This document shows positions 28,313 to 37,281 of a stretch of 51,795 nucleotides of DNA, one piece after another. Source of the DNA: Caldilineaceae bacterium (GTDB lineage Bacteria > Chloroflexota > Anaerolineae > Caldilineales > Caldilineaceae); the NCBI GenBank assembly GCA_020433455.1, contig JAGRCP010000007.1, positions 1-51,795 on the forward strand. The letters are read 5' to 3'. The position numbers and the translations under genes are program-made. The notes beneath the pieces are model-generated. The model was not told the DNA's origin. It worked only from the letters and a program-made list of their open reading frames with translations, and made no database searches. The stretch's first letter is position 1. Every line of letters begins with the position of its first letter.

Positions 28313-28741
28313 TCATTCCCCGCTGCCGTGCAGGGTTACGACGATGCGGCGGCTGCCTCCCCGGGCGCGATGCTCGCAAAGATAGATGCCCTGCCACGTG
28401 CCCAGGTTGAGCCGGCCCTGGGTGATGGGGATGGTCAGGCTCGGGCCGATGAGGACGGCTTTGATGTGCGCAGGCATATCGTCCGCCCCTTCGTAGGTGT
28501 GGGTGTAGTACGGCTGATTTTCCGGAACCATGGCGTGGAAGTGGCTCTCCATATCGACGCGGACTTCCGGGTCTGCATTCTCGTTGATGGCCAACGAAGC
28601 CGACGTGTGGTGGATGAAGATATGGGCCAGTCCGACATTGATCTGCGCCAGTTCGGGCAATTGGGCCACGATTTCCTGAGTCACCAGATGGAACCCTCGG
28701 CTCTGGGGATGGAGGTGGATCTCTTTTTGAAACCAGGTCAT
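28313..28741 (-). CDS. YjbQ/UPF0047 family protein
   Basis: This 142-residue protein contains the family signature HIFIHHTSASLAINENADPE and the trailing LGTWQGIYLCEHR. YjbQ proteins are conserved in all domains of life. The E. coli member has weak thiamine-phosphate synthase activity, and the true role is not settled. It lies convergent to the dehydratase gene and upstream of no obvious partner. Confidence 0.9.
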   Translation of the reverse strand: MTWFQKEIHLHPQSRGFHLVTQEIVAQLPELAQINVGLAHIFIHHTSASLAINENADPEVRVDMESHFHAMVPENQPYYTHTYEGADDMPAHIKAVLIGPSLTIPITQGRLNLGTWQGIYLCEHRARGGSRRIVVTLHGSGE

Positions 28742-28828
28742 GTTTACTCCTTGTAATGCCCGTATCTCAGGGCGTCCGGCCTTCCTGATAGCGTTGCGTA
28801 AATTCCCGGCGTAATGCGTCCGTGTTGA

Positions 28829-29320
28829 TCATTTTGTTACCGCCAGGTGCAGGATCGGCAAGATGCGCGGTTCTCCCAGTGCATCATACGCTTTCTCGCT
28901 GACGATACGGGCGCCCATGCGCCGGTAAAACGGAACCGCGTTGGGATCAGACTCGATCTCCAGCTTGTCGATTCCCCGGGCGGCGGCATAGGCTACTGCT
29001 TCTTCCACCAACGCTCGTCCTATGCCGCGTCCCATAAATTCAGGCATGACCCACATGTGCTCCAAAGCCGCCGTGTGGGAGTCGCTTACGTCCAGCGCGC
29101 AGAAGCCCGCTATCTGACTATCAGTCTCGGCAACCCAAACGACATATCGGCCAATGTCCGCCGCTTCCAGCGTCAGTTGGGGGCGCCATGCTTCGAGCCA
29201 GGCGGCCGGGTACCCCCAATGGGCCTTGGCGGCTTGGGCAATCTCGCTCAGACGCGCTGTATCTACGTTTGGGTCTGTGGCTCGGACCCGGCGCACGGCA
29301 ATGTATGGGTTATCCGCCAT
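28829..29320 (-). CDS. GNAT-family N-acetyltransferase
   Basis: This 163-residue protein has the acetyl-CoA binding motif [20 protein letters not shown] (Q/RxxGxG/A). The strands [19 protein letters not shown] precede it, and the C-terminal [19 protein letters not shown] is typical. The acceptor is unknown. The ATG at 29320 (MADNPYIAV) overlaps the pyrophosphatase gene by 11 bases, suggesting co-translation. Confidence 0.88.
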   Translation of the reverse strand: MADNPYIAVRRVRATDPNVDTARLSEIAQAAKAHWGYPAAWLEAWRPQLTLEAADIGRYVVWVAETDSQIAGFCALDVSDSHTAALEHMWVMPEFMGRGIGRALVEEAVAYAAARGIDKLEIESDPNAVPFYRRMGARIVSEKAYDALGEPRILPILHLAVTK

Positions 29321-29921
29321 ATTCTTCAAAATAGTCCTGCATGGCGGCTTCTACCACCAGCTTAGCATGTTCATGCCCATAGACGCGCTCAACGGTGAGA
29401 TGCGACTTTTCACCCGGGATCATCTTGTAGGTGCCGAAGTAGTGGCGCAGCCGCTCGATGAGCACAGCGGGCAGATCTGCCACGTCGCGTGCGTTGCCCC
29501 ATACGTTGTCATTCTCCAGCACGGCGATGATTTTATCGTCGGCCTCGCCGCCGTCATTCACGTCCAGCCCGCCCACAATGCGCGCGTTGAGGATCACCTC
29601 TGAGCGGTTGATGGGCCGTTCGCTGAGTACGCAAATGTCCAGCGGATCGCCGTCGCCCCGCTCGGCGCTCTGGGCAAGCGCAGCCACCCGATGGTCGCAG
29701 AAGGTGCGGGGGATGAAGCCGTAGAGCGCGGGCGGCTGGGATGAGCTGCGCTGAGGACGATCGACGCGCAGATAGCCGGTTTTCTTGTCGATTTCGTATT
29801 TGATCAGGTCAAACGGGGTAATTTCGATGTAGGCGTGGACCAGTTCCGGCGGGTTAGGGCCGGCCTCCAGTCCGTGCCAGGGATGAGGACGCCAGCGATA
29901 AAAGGGCGGCGGAAAATTCAT
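29310..29921 (-). CDS. ppa: Inorganic pyrophosphatase, family I
   Basis: This 203-residue protein has the family I signature [11 protein letters not shown], with the metal-binding aspartates. It also has [28 protein letters not shown] and the C-terminal [11 protein letters not shown]. It hydrolyses pyrophosphate to phosphate with Mg2+ and drives biosynthetic reactions. The ATG at 29921 ([10 protein letters not shown]) was chosen because the longer frame lacks family similarity. It is divergent from the FdrA cluster. Confidence 0.9.
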   Translation of the reverse strand: MNFPPPFYRWRPHPWHGLEAGPNPPELVHAYIEITPFDLIKYEIDKKTGYLRVDRPQRSSSQPPALYGFIPRTFCDHRVAALAQSAERGDGDPLDICVLSERPINRSEVILNARIVGGLDVNDGGEADDKIIAVLENDNVWGNARDVADLPAVLIERLRHYFGTYKMIPGEKSHLTVERVYGHEHAKLVVEAAMQDYFEEYGG

Positions 29922-30200
29922 GGGTTCAAGCTCCTGTTGTGGCGGGTCGCGTAGGGCCAATGATTCTGCGCAAAATTTGTTTGTGCCGCTCAGTGTAACG
30001 CAAGTCGGCAAACGCAGCGAAACATGACGGCGTACGGCTATACTTTAACGGTGCGCCCGCTAAAATCCTTTGACGACGGCAAGTTTGGTTTTTGCCGACT
30101 TGACGGCCTCCGCCTGTACGGGGATGATTACCCCTGCCGCAGATCAACACGCGTAACTTGCTGCTATCGGAATTTACCCTGCGTTCAGGAGAAACCGCTC

Positions 30201-31871
30201 ATGTCTATGACCCAACACGAAGTGCGCCGGGGCGCGTACTATGATTCTATTGTCCTCATGCAGTTGCAAAAAGCGTTAGCCGAGCTGGAGGGGGTGCTGG
30301 ACGCGGGCGTGGTCATGGCTACGCCCGCCAATCGGGACGTACTGGACGCGGCCGGCTTTGCCGTGGAGGCGATTGACGCACGGCCCGACGACCTGCTCAT
30401 TATGGTCAAGGCGGAGAGCGAAGGCGCTGCGTCCGCTGCGCTGGCCCAGGTGGATGAACTCCTCAAGCGCCGTCAGGGCAGCGGCGATATGACCTATCGG
30501 CCCGCCAGCCTGGACGCCGCGGCCAGGCAATTGCCTCATGCGCGCTGGACCCTTATTTCCGTCCCCGGGCGCTATGCCGCGGCCGTGGCGCGCCAGGCGT
30601 TGGCGCTTAATACCCACGTCTTTCTCTACAGCGACAACGTGAGTCTGGAAGACGAGATCGACCTCAAGCGCCGGGCGCGTGACGCCGGGCTGTTGGTCAT
30701 GGGCCCTGACTGTGGGACGGCTATCATCAACGGCGTGGGGCTGGGCTTTGCCAATCGCGTGCGCAGGGGCGGGATCGGCATTGTGGCGGCGTCGGGGACC
30801 GGTTTGCAGGCCGTGAGCAGCGGCGTCCACAATCTGGGCGGGGGCGTTTCCCAGGCATTCGGCACGGGCGGCCGGGATCTCAAGGCGGATGTGGGCGGCC
30901 TCAGCGCGCTCCAGGCATTGGACCTGCTCCGGCGCGATCCGGCCACCGAGGTCATCGTCCTCGTTTCCAAGCCGCCCGCGCCCTCGGTGGCGACTCGCCT
31001 CCTGCGCGCCGCCCGTGAGTGCGAAAAGCTGGTCATCGTGAATCTGCTGGGCTATGCGCCGCCTGCACGCCGGACGGATACGCTGCACTTTGCCCTCAAT
31101 TTGCATGATGCGGCTGAGTTGGCCGTCACGCTGCAAGCGGAAACCCGGCCGGAGAAGCCGGCGCCGGGTCGCGAAGTTTCCGGCTACGTGCGGGGATTAT
31201 TTTCCGGCGGAACGTTGGCCTATGAGGCGCTTTTGGGATTGCAGCCGTTTCTGGCGCCTCTCTATTCCAATGCGCCCGTCACGCCCGAGCAGAAGCTGGT
31301 CGACAGCTTCGCCAGCCAGGCCCATACCATCCTCGACCTGGGCGAAGATCAGTTTACCCAGGGCCGCCTCCATCCCATGATGGACAACGATCTGCGCCTG
31401 CGCCGTCTGCGTACGGAAGCCGGGGATGCCGCCGTCGGCACGCTCCTGCTGGATGTGGTGCTGGGCGAGGGAGCGCATCCCGATCCCGCGGGCGAGCTGG
31501 CTCCCGCTCTGGCTGAAGCCAAAGCCGCCCGCCCCGAGCTGGACGTTGTCGTCGTTGTAGTGGGGACCGATGCCGATCCCCAGGTTCTGGACGAGCAGGC
31601 GGCCCAATTCACCCACGCGGGCGCACACGTCTATCCCACCGTGACCGACGCCGTTCGCCACATCGTTCGCCGCTTGCCCCGGGAATCCGCGGCCCTGGCT
31701 CATCCTCTCTCCCTCGACGATTTTGGTTCCGACCTGGCCGCCATCAACGTGGGCCTGGAATCCTTCCACGCCAGCCTCATCGAGCAGGGCGCACAATCCA
31801 TCCAGGTAGACTGGCGTCCCCCCGCCGGCGGCAATGAACGCCTGGCGGGGATATTGGCGCGGTTGGGGTAA
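30201..31871 (+). CDS. fdrA: FdrA-type acyl-CoA synthetase-like protein
   Basis: This is a 556-residue protein, close to the length of E. coli FdrA. It has a CoA-binding/ligase layout like succinyl-CoA synthetase: GLLVMGPDCGTAIINGVGLG and IGIVAASGTGLQAVS in the first half, GYVRGLFSGGTLAYEA and FTQGRLHPMMDNDLR in the second. In E. coli, FdrA with YlbE and YlbF forms an oxamate carbamoyltransferase in allantoin catabolism (AllFGH). Here a DUF1116 (YlbE-type) gene follows after an inserted four-helix-bundle gene. A DUF2877 (YlbF-type) partner is not seen in the window. Start: ATG at 30201, after the motif GTTCAGGAGAAA. Confidence 0.85.
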   Translation: MSMTQHEVRRGAYYDSIVLMQLQKALAELEGVLDAGVVMATPANRDVLDAAGFAVEAIDARPDDLLIMVKAESEGAASAALAQVDELLKRRQGSGDMTYRPASLDAAARQLPHARWTLISVPGRYAAAVARQALALNTHVFLYSDNVSLEDEIDLKRRARDAGLLVMGPDCGTAIINGVGLGFANRVRRGGIGIVAASGTGLQAVSSGVHNLGGGVSQAFGTGGRDLKADVGGLSALQALDLLRRDPATEVIVLVSKPPAPSVATRLLRAARECEKLVIVNLLGYAPPARRTDTLHFALNLHDAAELAVTLQAETRPEKPAPGREVSGYVRGLFSGGTLAYEALLGLQPFLAPLYSNAPVTPEQKLVDSFASQAHTILDLGEDQFTQGRLHPMMDNDLRLRRLRTEAGDAAVGTLLLDVVLGEGAHPDPAGELAPALAEAKAARPELDVVVVVVGTDADPQVLDEQAAQFTHAGAHVYPTVTDAVRHIVRRLPRESAALAHPLSLDDFGSDLAAINVGLESFHASLIEQGAQSIQVDWRPPAGGNERLAGILARLG

Positions 31872-31873
31872 GG

Positions 31874-31966
31874 GGCAGGTGGCAAGTGGCAGGTGGCATG
31901 TAGAGCAAGTGACAGGTTGGACAAGGCTCCGCTAACGCGGTTGAATAGAGCGATGGGGTATTCAAC
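31874..31966. repeat. Inverted heptad repeat and hairpin left of the four-helix gene
   Basis: Three imperfect units of GGCAGGT/GGCAAGT lie at about 31874-31898, in the opposite orientation to the GCCACCT array on the far side of the gene. A perfect eight-base hairpin, GTTGAATA (31940-31947) with TATTCAAC (31959-31966), follows. A 15-base motif (TGGACAAGGCTCCGC, 31918-31932) recurs at 46572-46586. Confidence 0.55.
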
Positions 31967-32032
31967 TGCTGTATTGAGCTTCGCTGTAAATTATGGCTGG
32001 TCTGGTATAGAGCTGCCTGACGCGGAGGAAAT

Positions 32033-32434
32033 ATGATAACAAGTCGTGAGGAATGGGCCAGACAGGTCCCCGACTCAATTAAGCTGGACGGCTTGTGGAC
32101 GTTAGACGTCTATCAATCCGCTCTTTTCTTAAGTGACTTAGCTTGGTATGATTGTGGAAAATTGCAGGCCCATTCTCTGGGGAAACCGCTTGCCTGGCAA
32201 CTCGTGCGTTCAAGCGGTTCCATAGCCGCCAATATGGAAGAGGGATACGGACGCGGATATGGTCGCGACTATGGGCGATTTCTCAAAATTGCCCTCGGCT
32301 CCGCCCGTGAAACCCGCGGATGGTACTATCGTAGCAGGCACGTTCTGGTTCAGCCTGTCATTCACCACCGCATCTCTCTTTGCGATCAAATCATCGGCTC
32401 GCTCGTCACGTTAGTCCAACAGCAAAGCAAGTAA
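32033..32434 (+). CDS. Four-helix-bundle protein, S23/23S intervening-sequence family
   Basis: This 133-residue protein matches the small helical-bundle family first seen in 23S rRNA intervening sequences. Its signature includes VRSSGSIAANMEEGYGRGYG followed by FLKIALGSARETRGWYYRSR. The function is unknown; family members often sit as single genes in odd places, including operons of other pathways. It has its own strong ribosome site (GGAGGAA) and splits the FdrA-DUF1116 pair. Heptamer arrays in opposite orientation flank it, as if it arrived as a unit. Confidence 0.87.
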   Translation: MITSREEWARQVPDSIKLDGLWTLDVYQSALFLSDLAWYDCGKLQAHSLGKPLAWQLVRSSGSIAANMEEGYGRGYGRDYGRFLKIALGSARETRGWYYRSRHVLVQPVIHHRISLCDQIIGSLVTLVQQQSK

Positions 32435-32463
32435 TGTCGTCAAATTATGTTACGCTCTTTTTT

Positions 32464-32526
32464 GCCACCTGCCACCTGCCACCTGCCACCTGCCACCTGC
32501 CACCTGCCACCTGCCACCTGCCACCT
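32464..32526. repeat. (GCCACCT)9 perfect heptanucleotide tandem array
   Basis: Nine perfect copies of GCCACCT fill 63 bases between the four-helix-bundle gene and the DUF1116 gene. The array ends 17 bases before the DUF1116 start, just upstream of its AAAGGAG site. Length variation here could change translation or termination in front of the gene. Confidence 0.95.
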
Positions 32527-32543
32527 GCACCAAAGGAGCACCC

Positions 32544-33791
32544 ATGCTAACCATTGAACGTGACAACGCCACTGCCGTTAACCGCATGATGGAGGCCCGT
32601 CCCATTTTGCGGACGGTGGCCCCGGCCCGGGACGTGATTCCGGGCATGCGCGAAAATTTGTTGCTGCATGCCGGACCGCCCATTACGTGGGAGCGGGCTT
32701 CGGGCCCCATGCAGGGCGCGATTGTGGGCGCGCTCATCTACGAGGGCCTGGCTACGGACTGGGAGTCGGCCCAGGCGCTGGTCGTCAGCGGCGAGATCGA
32801 CCTGGAACCGTGCCACGAGCACAACGCGGTAGGTCCTATGGCGGGCGTTACGTCTTCGTCCATGCAGGTCTATGTGGTGGAAAATGTGACCCACGGCAAC
32901 CTGGCCTTTTCCAATTTGAATGAGGGCTACGGCAAGGTGCTGCGCTACGGCGCATACAGCGATGACGTCATCACCAAGCTCCGCTGGATGAACGACACCA
33001 TGGCGCCCCTCTTGGCCGAGGCGCTGGCCATGAGCGAGGACGGCATTGACATGCGCGCGCTTCTGGCCGAGTCTCTGCACATGGGGGATGAAGGTCACAA
33101 TCGCAACAAGGCCGGCTCCATCATTTTTACGACCCGGCTGGCTCCTTTGCTGACGCGTACAAGCGCGGCCGGTGACGTCAAGAGCGACATTCTGCGCTTT
33201 CTGGGCGACAATGCGCTGAGCGTTCTTAACCCGGTGATGGCTGCATGCAAGGCCATGGCTGATGCCGGGCACGGCGTCAAAGGCAGCACCATCATGACCG
33301 CCATGGCGCGCAACGGCACCGAGCTGGGCATACGCGTCTCGGGCCTGGGCGACCGCTGGTTTACCGGCCCTGTGGGCCAACCTGACGGCCTCTATTTTCC
33401 CGGCTTCACCGCGGCCGACGCCAGCGGCGATATCGGCGACAGCACCATCACCGAAACCGCGGGCATTGGCGCATTCGCCATGGCGGCCGCACCGGCCATC
33501 GTCACCTTCATCAGCGGCACGCCCGAGATGGCCGTGGAAACCACCCTGCGCATGTACGAGATCACCGTGGCCGAGCACACGGCGTTCACCATCCCGGTAT
33601 TGGGCTTCCGGGGTACGCCTACGGGCGTGGACATTCGCAAGGTCGTTGATCTGGGCATTCGCCCCCAGATCAACACCGGCATCGCGCACAAGGACCCCGG
33701 CGTGGGGCAAGTGGGGGCGGGCCTCGTCCTGCCGCCTGCCAACGTCTTTGAAGACGCCCTCATCGCCTTCGCCGATCAATATCTGGACTAA
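32544..33791 (+). CDS. DUF1116 (YlbE-type) protein
   Basis: This 415-residue protein belongs to the DUF1116 family, recognised from VIPGMRENLLLHAGPPITW near the start, GEIDLEPCHEHNAVGPMAGV, and MGDEGHNRNKAGSIIF. In E. coli the homologue YlbE acts with FdrA and YlbF in oxamate carbamoyl transfer during purine-ring breakdown. The conserved HEHN and HNRNKA motifs may be active-site parts. It shares the plus-strand cluster with FdrA, a cyclase and an AMP-ligase. Confidence 0.88.
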   Translation: MLTIERDNATAVNRMMEARPILRTVAPARDVIPGMRENLLLHAGPPITWERASGPMQGAIVGALIYEGLATDWESAQALVVSGEIDLEPCHEHNAVGPMAGVTSSSMQVYVVENVTHGNLAFSNLNEGYGKVLRYGAYSDDVITKLRWMNDTMAPLLAEALAMSEDGIDMRALLAESLHMGDEGHNRNKAGSIIFTTRLAPLLTRTSAAGDVKSDILRFLGDNALSVLNPVMAACKAMADAGHGVKGSTIMTAMARNGTELGIRVSGLGDRWFTGPVGQPDGLYFPGFTAADASGDIGDSTITETAGIGAFAMAAAPAIVTFISGTPEMAVETTLRMYEITVAEHTAFTIPVLGFRGTPTGVDIRKVVDLGIRPQINTGIAHKDPGVGQVGAGLVLPPANVFEDALIAFADQYLD

Positions 33792-33827
33792 CCTGATCCG
33801 GACGAGCGCCAGAAAAACAATCTCTTA

Positions 33828-33880
33828 ATCACCCAATCTCCAGTCTCTAATCTTCAATCTTCAACTCTTAACCTTCACCC
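33828..33880. repeat. Degenerate heptad array (AATCTTC type)
   Basis: CACCCAATCTCCAGTC, then TAATCTTCAATCTTCAACTC, continue with a seven-base rhythm between the DUF1116 and cyclase genes. It resembles the pyrFE linker repeat in reverse orientation. Confidence 0.6.
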
Positions 33881-33892
33881 AACGAGGCACCC

Positions 33893-34768
33893 ATGAAATT
33901 TATCGATCTCACCATTCCCTTCGGCGTCGGCACCCCGCCCTGGCCCACCTACGAGCCGCTTCAGGTGAAGTACTTCAAGCGTCTGGCGCCCAATGGGGCC
34001 AACGGTCAGCTTGTCACCCACTCCAATCACGTAGGCACCCATCTGGACGGCGAGATTCATTTCTACACGCCGGGCAAGGACATCGCTTCCCTGGATTTTG
34101 ACTTCCTCACGGGCGAGGCCGCGATTGTGGATCTGAGCGACTGCTGCGGCGACTACGATATCTACACACCGGAGATGATCGAAGAGCGGGTGGAAGTGCG
34201 GGAAGGCGACATCCTCATCATCCACACCGGCTATCACCACTTCGGCTGGGACCAGCCCTACGGCAACGAAGTGCGTTACATGGTCATGCATCCGGGGCCG
34301 GATGCCCGCTTTGCCCGCTGGTGCATCGAGAAGAAGATTAAGTGGCTGGGCGTGGATTGCGGCAGCGCCGATCACCCCATGAATACCAAAATCCGCGACT
34401 GGATGCCCGCCCAGGCCGCGGATTGCGACGCACACTTCCGGGAAAAATACGGCGAGCCTCTGAGCGAGATTTTTACGCCTGAGACCTATCAGATGATGCA
34501 CCTTTGGATGTTTGATAAGGGCATCATTCATGCTGAATGCGTGGGCGGCGACATCGATCTTCTGGTCAATCGGCGGGTGCAAGTGGGTTGCTTCCCCTGG
34601 CGCTTTGTGGACGGCGAAGCCAGCATCTCCCGCATTGTGGCCATGGTGGATGACGACGAGTACGCTGAACTCATGGCCAGAAAAGACTCACTGCCCAAAA
34701 CCAAGTTCGGCGACTGCTACGATCCTGCACACGTAGAGAATCTGGGCGGCCGCGGTCGGGTCTTTTAA
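33893..34768 (+). CDS. Cyclase-family metal-dependent hydrolase
   Basis: This 291-residue protein carries the signature HSNHVGTHLDGEIHF, a variant of HxGTHxDxPxHF with Glu where Pro is usual; the His and Asp ligands bind Zn or Mn. IDLTIPFGVGTPPWPTYEP opens the fold, and LIIHTGYHHFGWD follows. Family members include kynurenine formamidase and isatin hydrolase, which open amide or lactam bonds. In this cluster it may hydrolyse a cyclic amide before CoA activation by the next gene; the substrate is unknown. Confidence 0.88.
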   Translation: MKFIDLTIPFGVGTPPWPTYEPLQVKYFKRLAPNGANGQLVTHSNHVGTHLDGEIHFYTPGKDIASLDFDFLTGEAAIVDLSDCCGDYDIYTPEMIEERVEVREGDILIIHTGYHHFGWDQPYGNEVRYMVMHPGPDARFARWCIEKKIKWLGVDCGSADHPMNTKIRDWMPAQAADCDAHFREKYGEPLSEIFTPETYQMMHLWMFDKGIIHAECVGGDIDLLVNRRVQVGCFPWRFVDGEASISRIVAMVDDDEYAELMARKDSLPKTKFGDCYDPAHVENLGGRGRVF

Positions 34769-34783
34769 GCGCCGGATACCGCC

Positions 34784-36331
34784 ATGACTATGACTTTTTT
34801 GAACCGCTTATCCGAAAATTGTCGCGCCCTTTCCCCCAAGGTCGCCCTGGAATTTGTGGGCGACGGGCCTGGCGCCGGCCGGACCGTTACGTATGGCCAA
34901 CTGGAGGAGCGCGTCACCCGCACCATGGCCTATCTCCTGGATCGGGGCGTGGAGCCGGGGGATCGGGTGGCGCTGCAACTGCCCAAGGGCCTGCCCTTCA
35001 TTTGTCTGCACCTGGCCGTCATGCGCCTGGGCGCTATCTCTCTTCCTCTGAATCCCGGTTATCCGCCCAGGGAGTTACGCTATTTTCTGCAGGATGCCGC
35101 GGCCAAGCTCTTTTTTGGCGATTTGGCCGCGCGTGAGCCGATCGAACGCCTCATGATTGGGCAGCAGGCGGAGCTGCCCGAACTGGAGGAGATTGTGCTG
35201 GTGGATGACGAGCAGTTCGCCGCGCTCATCGCCGGCTATGATCCTGCCATCGGCGCGGCCGTTCCCATCCCCCAGGATCCGGGTGCGACCTGCCTCATGA
35301 TTTACACCAGCGGCACCACCGGTCGTCCCAAAGGCGCGGAGCTGACCCACGGCAACCTCACTGCCCAGATCAACGCGCTGGATGAGGCGTGGGGATGGCG
35401 GGAAGATGACGTGCTTCTCCACGTGTTGCCCATCTTTCACGTCCACGGCCTTATCGTTGCGCTTCACGGCGCGCTCAACGCCGGCGCGACCACGCTGCTG
35501 CTGGATAAGTTTGACGCTGCCCGGGTGTTGGCGCTGCTGGAGGAGCGCCGCTGCACCGTCTTCATGGCCGTGCCCACTATCCATCGTCGCCTGCTGGACG
35601 CGCCCAATGCCCGGACGACGGATCTGAGCCGTGTGCGCCTCATGACTTCAGGCTCGGATCGCCTGCCGGACGATGTCTTCCTCGCCTATCAGGAGACATT
35701 CGGCCATACTTTGCTGGAGCGGTACGGGATGTCCGAAACCGGTATGAATCTCTCCAATCCGCTGGCGGGGGAGCGGCGGGTAGGCTCGGTGGGCTTACCC
35801 TTGCCCGGCGTGGAGGCGCGGATCGTCCACCCGGAGACGGAAGCGCCTCTGGCGGACGACGAAGTGGGTGAGGTGCAGATTCGCGGTCCTCACGTCTGCA
35901 AGGGGTACTGGCGGCAGCCGGACAAGACCGTCGCGGCGTTTACCGCCGACGGCTGGCTGCGCACGGGCGACATGGGCACGCGCTCGTCGGACGGTTATTT
36001 CACGTTAAAGGGCCGGGCCAAGGACCTCATCATCAGCGGCGGCTACAACATCTATCCGCCCGAGGTGGAACTGGTTTTGGCCGAGCATCCGGCTATTGCT
36101 GCGAGCGCGGTTATCGGCTGCCCCGATGCGGAATGGGGCGAGCGGGTCACCGCGCTGGTCATCGTCCGACCGGACGCACAGGTGTCCGAAGAGGAGGTCA
36201 TCACGTTTTGCCGTGAGCGGCTGATCGGCTATAAAGTACCCCGTGCCGTACGCTTCGTGGATGAGTTCCCCCGCAATGCTCTGGGCAAAGTGCAAAAAGC
36301 GCAGTTGCGGGCGGAATTCTGCGCCGGCTGA
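34784..36331 (+). CDS. AMP-dependent acyl-CoA synthetase/ligase
   Basis: This is a 515-residue class I adenylate-forming enzyme. It has the P-loop [18 protein letters not shown], the A5 motif [10 protein letters not shown], the A7 motif [10 protein letters not shown], the hinge [13 protein letters not shown] and the catalytic A10 lysine in [12 protein letters not shown]. It forms an acyl-adenylate and then an acyl-CoA. Size and N-terminus resemble malonyl-CoA or medium-chain acyl-CoA synthetases. It starts 15 bases after the cyclase and so is probably the last step of this cluster. Confidence 0.9.
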   Translation: MTMTFLNRLSENCRALSPKVALEFVGDGPGAGRTVTYGQLEERVTRTMAYLLDRGVEPGDRVALQLPKGLPFICLHLAVMRLGAISLPLNPGYPPRELRYFLQDAAAKLFFGDLAAREPIERLMIGQQAELPELEEIVLVDDEQFAALIAGYDPAIGAAVPIPQDPGATCLMIYTSGTTGRPKGAELTHGNLTAQINALDEAWGWREDDVLLHVLPIFHVHGLIVALHGALNAGATTLLLDKFDAARVLALLEERRCTVFMAVPTIHRRLLDAPNARTTDLSRVRLMTSGSDRLPDDVFLAYQETFGHTLLERYGMSETGMNLSNPLAGERRVGSVGLPLPGVEARIVHPETEAPLADDEVGEVQIRGPHVCKGYWRQPDKTVAAFTADGWLRTGDMGTRSSDGYFTLKGRAKDLIISGGYNIYPPEVELVLAEHPAIAASAVIGCPDAEWGERVTALVIVRPDAQVSEEEVITFCRERLIGYKVPRAVRFVDEFPRNALGKVQKAQLRAEFCAG

Positions 36332-36447
36332 GGCGCTTTTGCTGCTGATCGACAATTTTATGGGCTCAAGCGGGTTTCATGCGGGTGGGTGAGCGGAATG
36401 CGTGAATTCCGCCGGAGCCTCTTTAAATATCATGAAACGATTTCAGT

Positions 36448-37281
36448 ATGGATGGTATGGAGTTGCCCGCGTTGGGCAAGACGATTCGCATGGCTATGGG
36501 GCTGGAGCCGGCCATTTATCGTGCAGTCGTTCAAGCGCCCAATGGCATTCGGGTTGCTTTCCTCGTCGTCATTCTGGCCGGCTTTTCTGAGGCATTGGGC
36601 CAGAGCGTAGTCCTCTTCATCAACAATGTGCGGCCCAAGCGCTTTACGCTGGCGCTGGTCATCTCCGCCTTGAGCAACGTGATAGGGTATCTGCTTTGGG
36701 TGGGGGTCATTTGGCTTATCATGCGTTTTTTCTACCGGGTGGACGCGCCGCTCGGCTCCCTGGCCGCGGCCGTGGGGCTGGCTTATGCTCCCCAGTTGCT
36801 GGCTTTTTTTGTGCTTGTCCCCTTTCTGGGCAATCCGTTCGGCATCATCTTGTCGCTTTGGAGCATGGTGGCTATTACGGTGGCCATTGAAGCCGGCCTT
36901 GGGCTCGCCCTGCGTCAGGCCGCGCTGGCGAGCGCCGCGGGCTGGCTTCTCATTCAGCTTTGGCGGCGGACCCTGGGCGTGCCTATCTACGCCCTGGGCA
37001 GACGCCTCCAGCGCCGCATCGCCGGTTCGCCCATGCGCTTTGAAACGCGGGATATTCCCGATTTGCGCCGACGTTTTGAACTCGTGGAGAACATGGACAA
37101 TTGGCGTGAGTTGTTATCGCGCGCCAAGTGGGAAGAGCTGCGCGAGCGCATGAGCCTGGAGAACTTATCGCGTAATTTTAGCCGTAAGGCAACGGACAAA
37201 GCGCGTGACGAAACCCCGGAGAGCCGGCAGGACCCGGCGCACGCGGCCCCTGCCGCCGGGGAGAAGCCCGATCGTGTTTGA
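36448..37281 (+). CDS. YIP1-like integral membrane protein
   Basis: This 277-residue protein has five predicted membrane helices in the first 185 residues, beginning near [20 protein letters not shown]. The cytosolic C-terminal tail is charged and helical ([36 protein letters not shown]). The helix arrangement resembles bacterial YIP1-domain proteins of unknown role. Its end overlaps the following gene by eight bases, so the two likely work together. Confidence 0.68.
   Translation: MDGMELPALGKTIRMAMGLEPAIYRAVVQAPNGIRVAFLVVILAGFSEALGQSVVLFINNVRPKRFTLALVISALSNVIGYLLWVGVIWLIMRFFYRVDAPLGSLAAAVGLAYAPQLLAFFVLVPFLGNPFGIILSLWSMVAITVAIEAGLGLALRQAALASAAGWLLIQLWRRTLGVPIYALGRRLQRRIAGSPMRFETRDIPDLRRRFELVENMDNWRELLSRAKWEELRERMSLENLSRNFSRKATDKARDETPESRQDPAHAAPAAGEKPDRV

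Noticed and set aside
30016-30044. Promoter of the fdrA cluster (TATACT at 30039)
   Set aside because: The -10 box is good, but no acceptable -35 lies 16-18 bases upstream, so I did not call it.
32464-32526. Possible CRISPR array
   Set aside because: The unit is seven bases with no spacers, and no cas genes are present. It is a simple tandem repeat.
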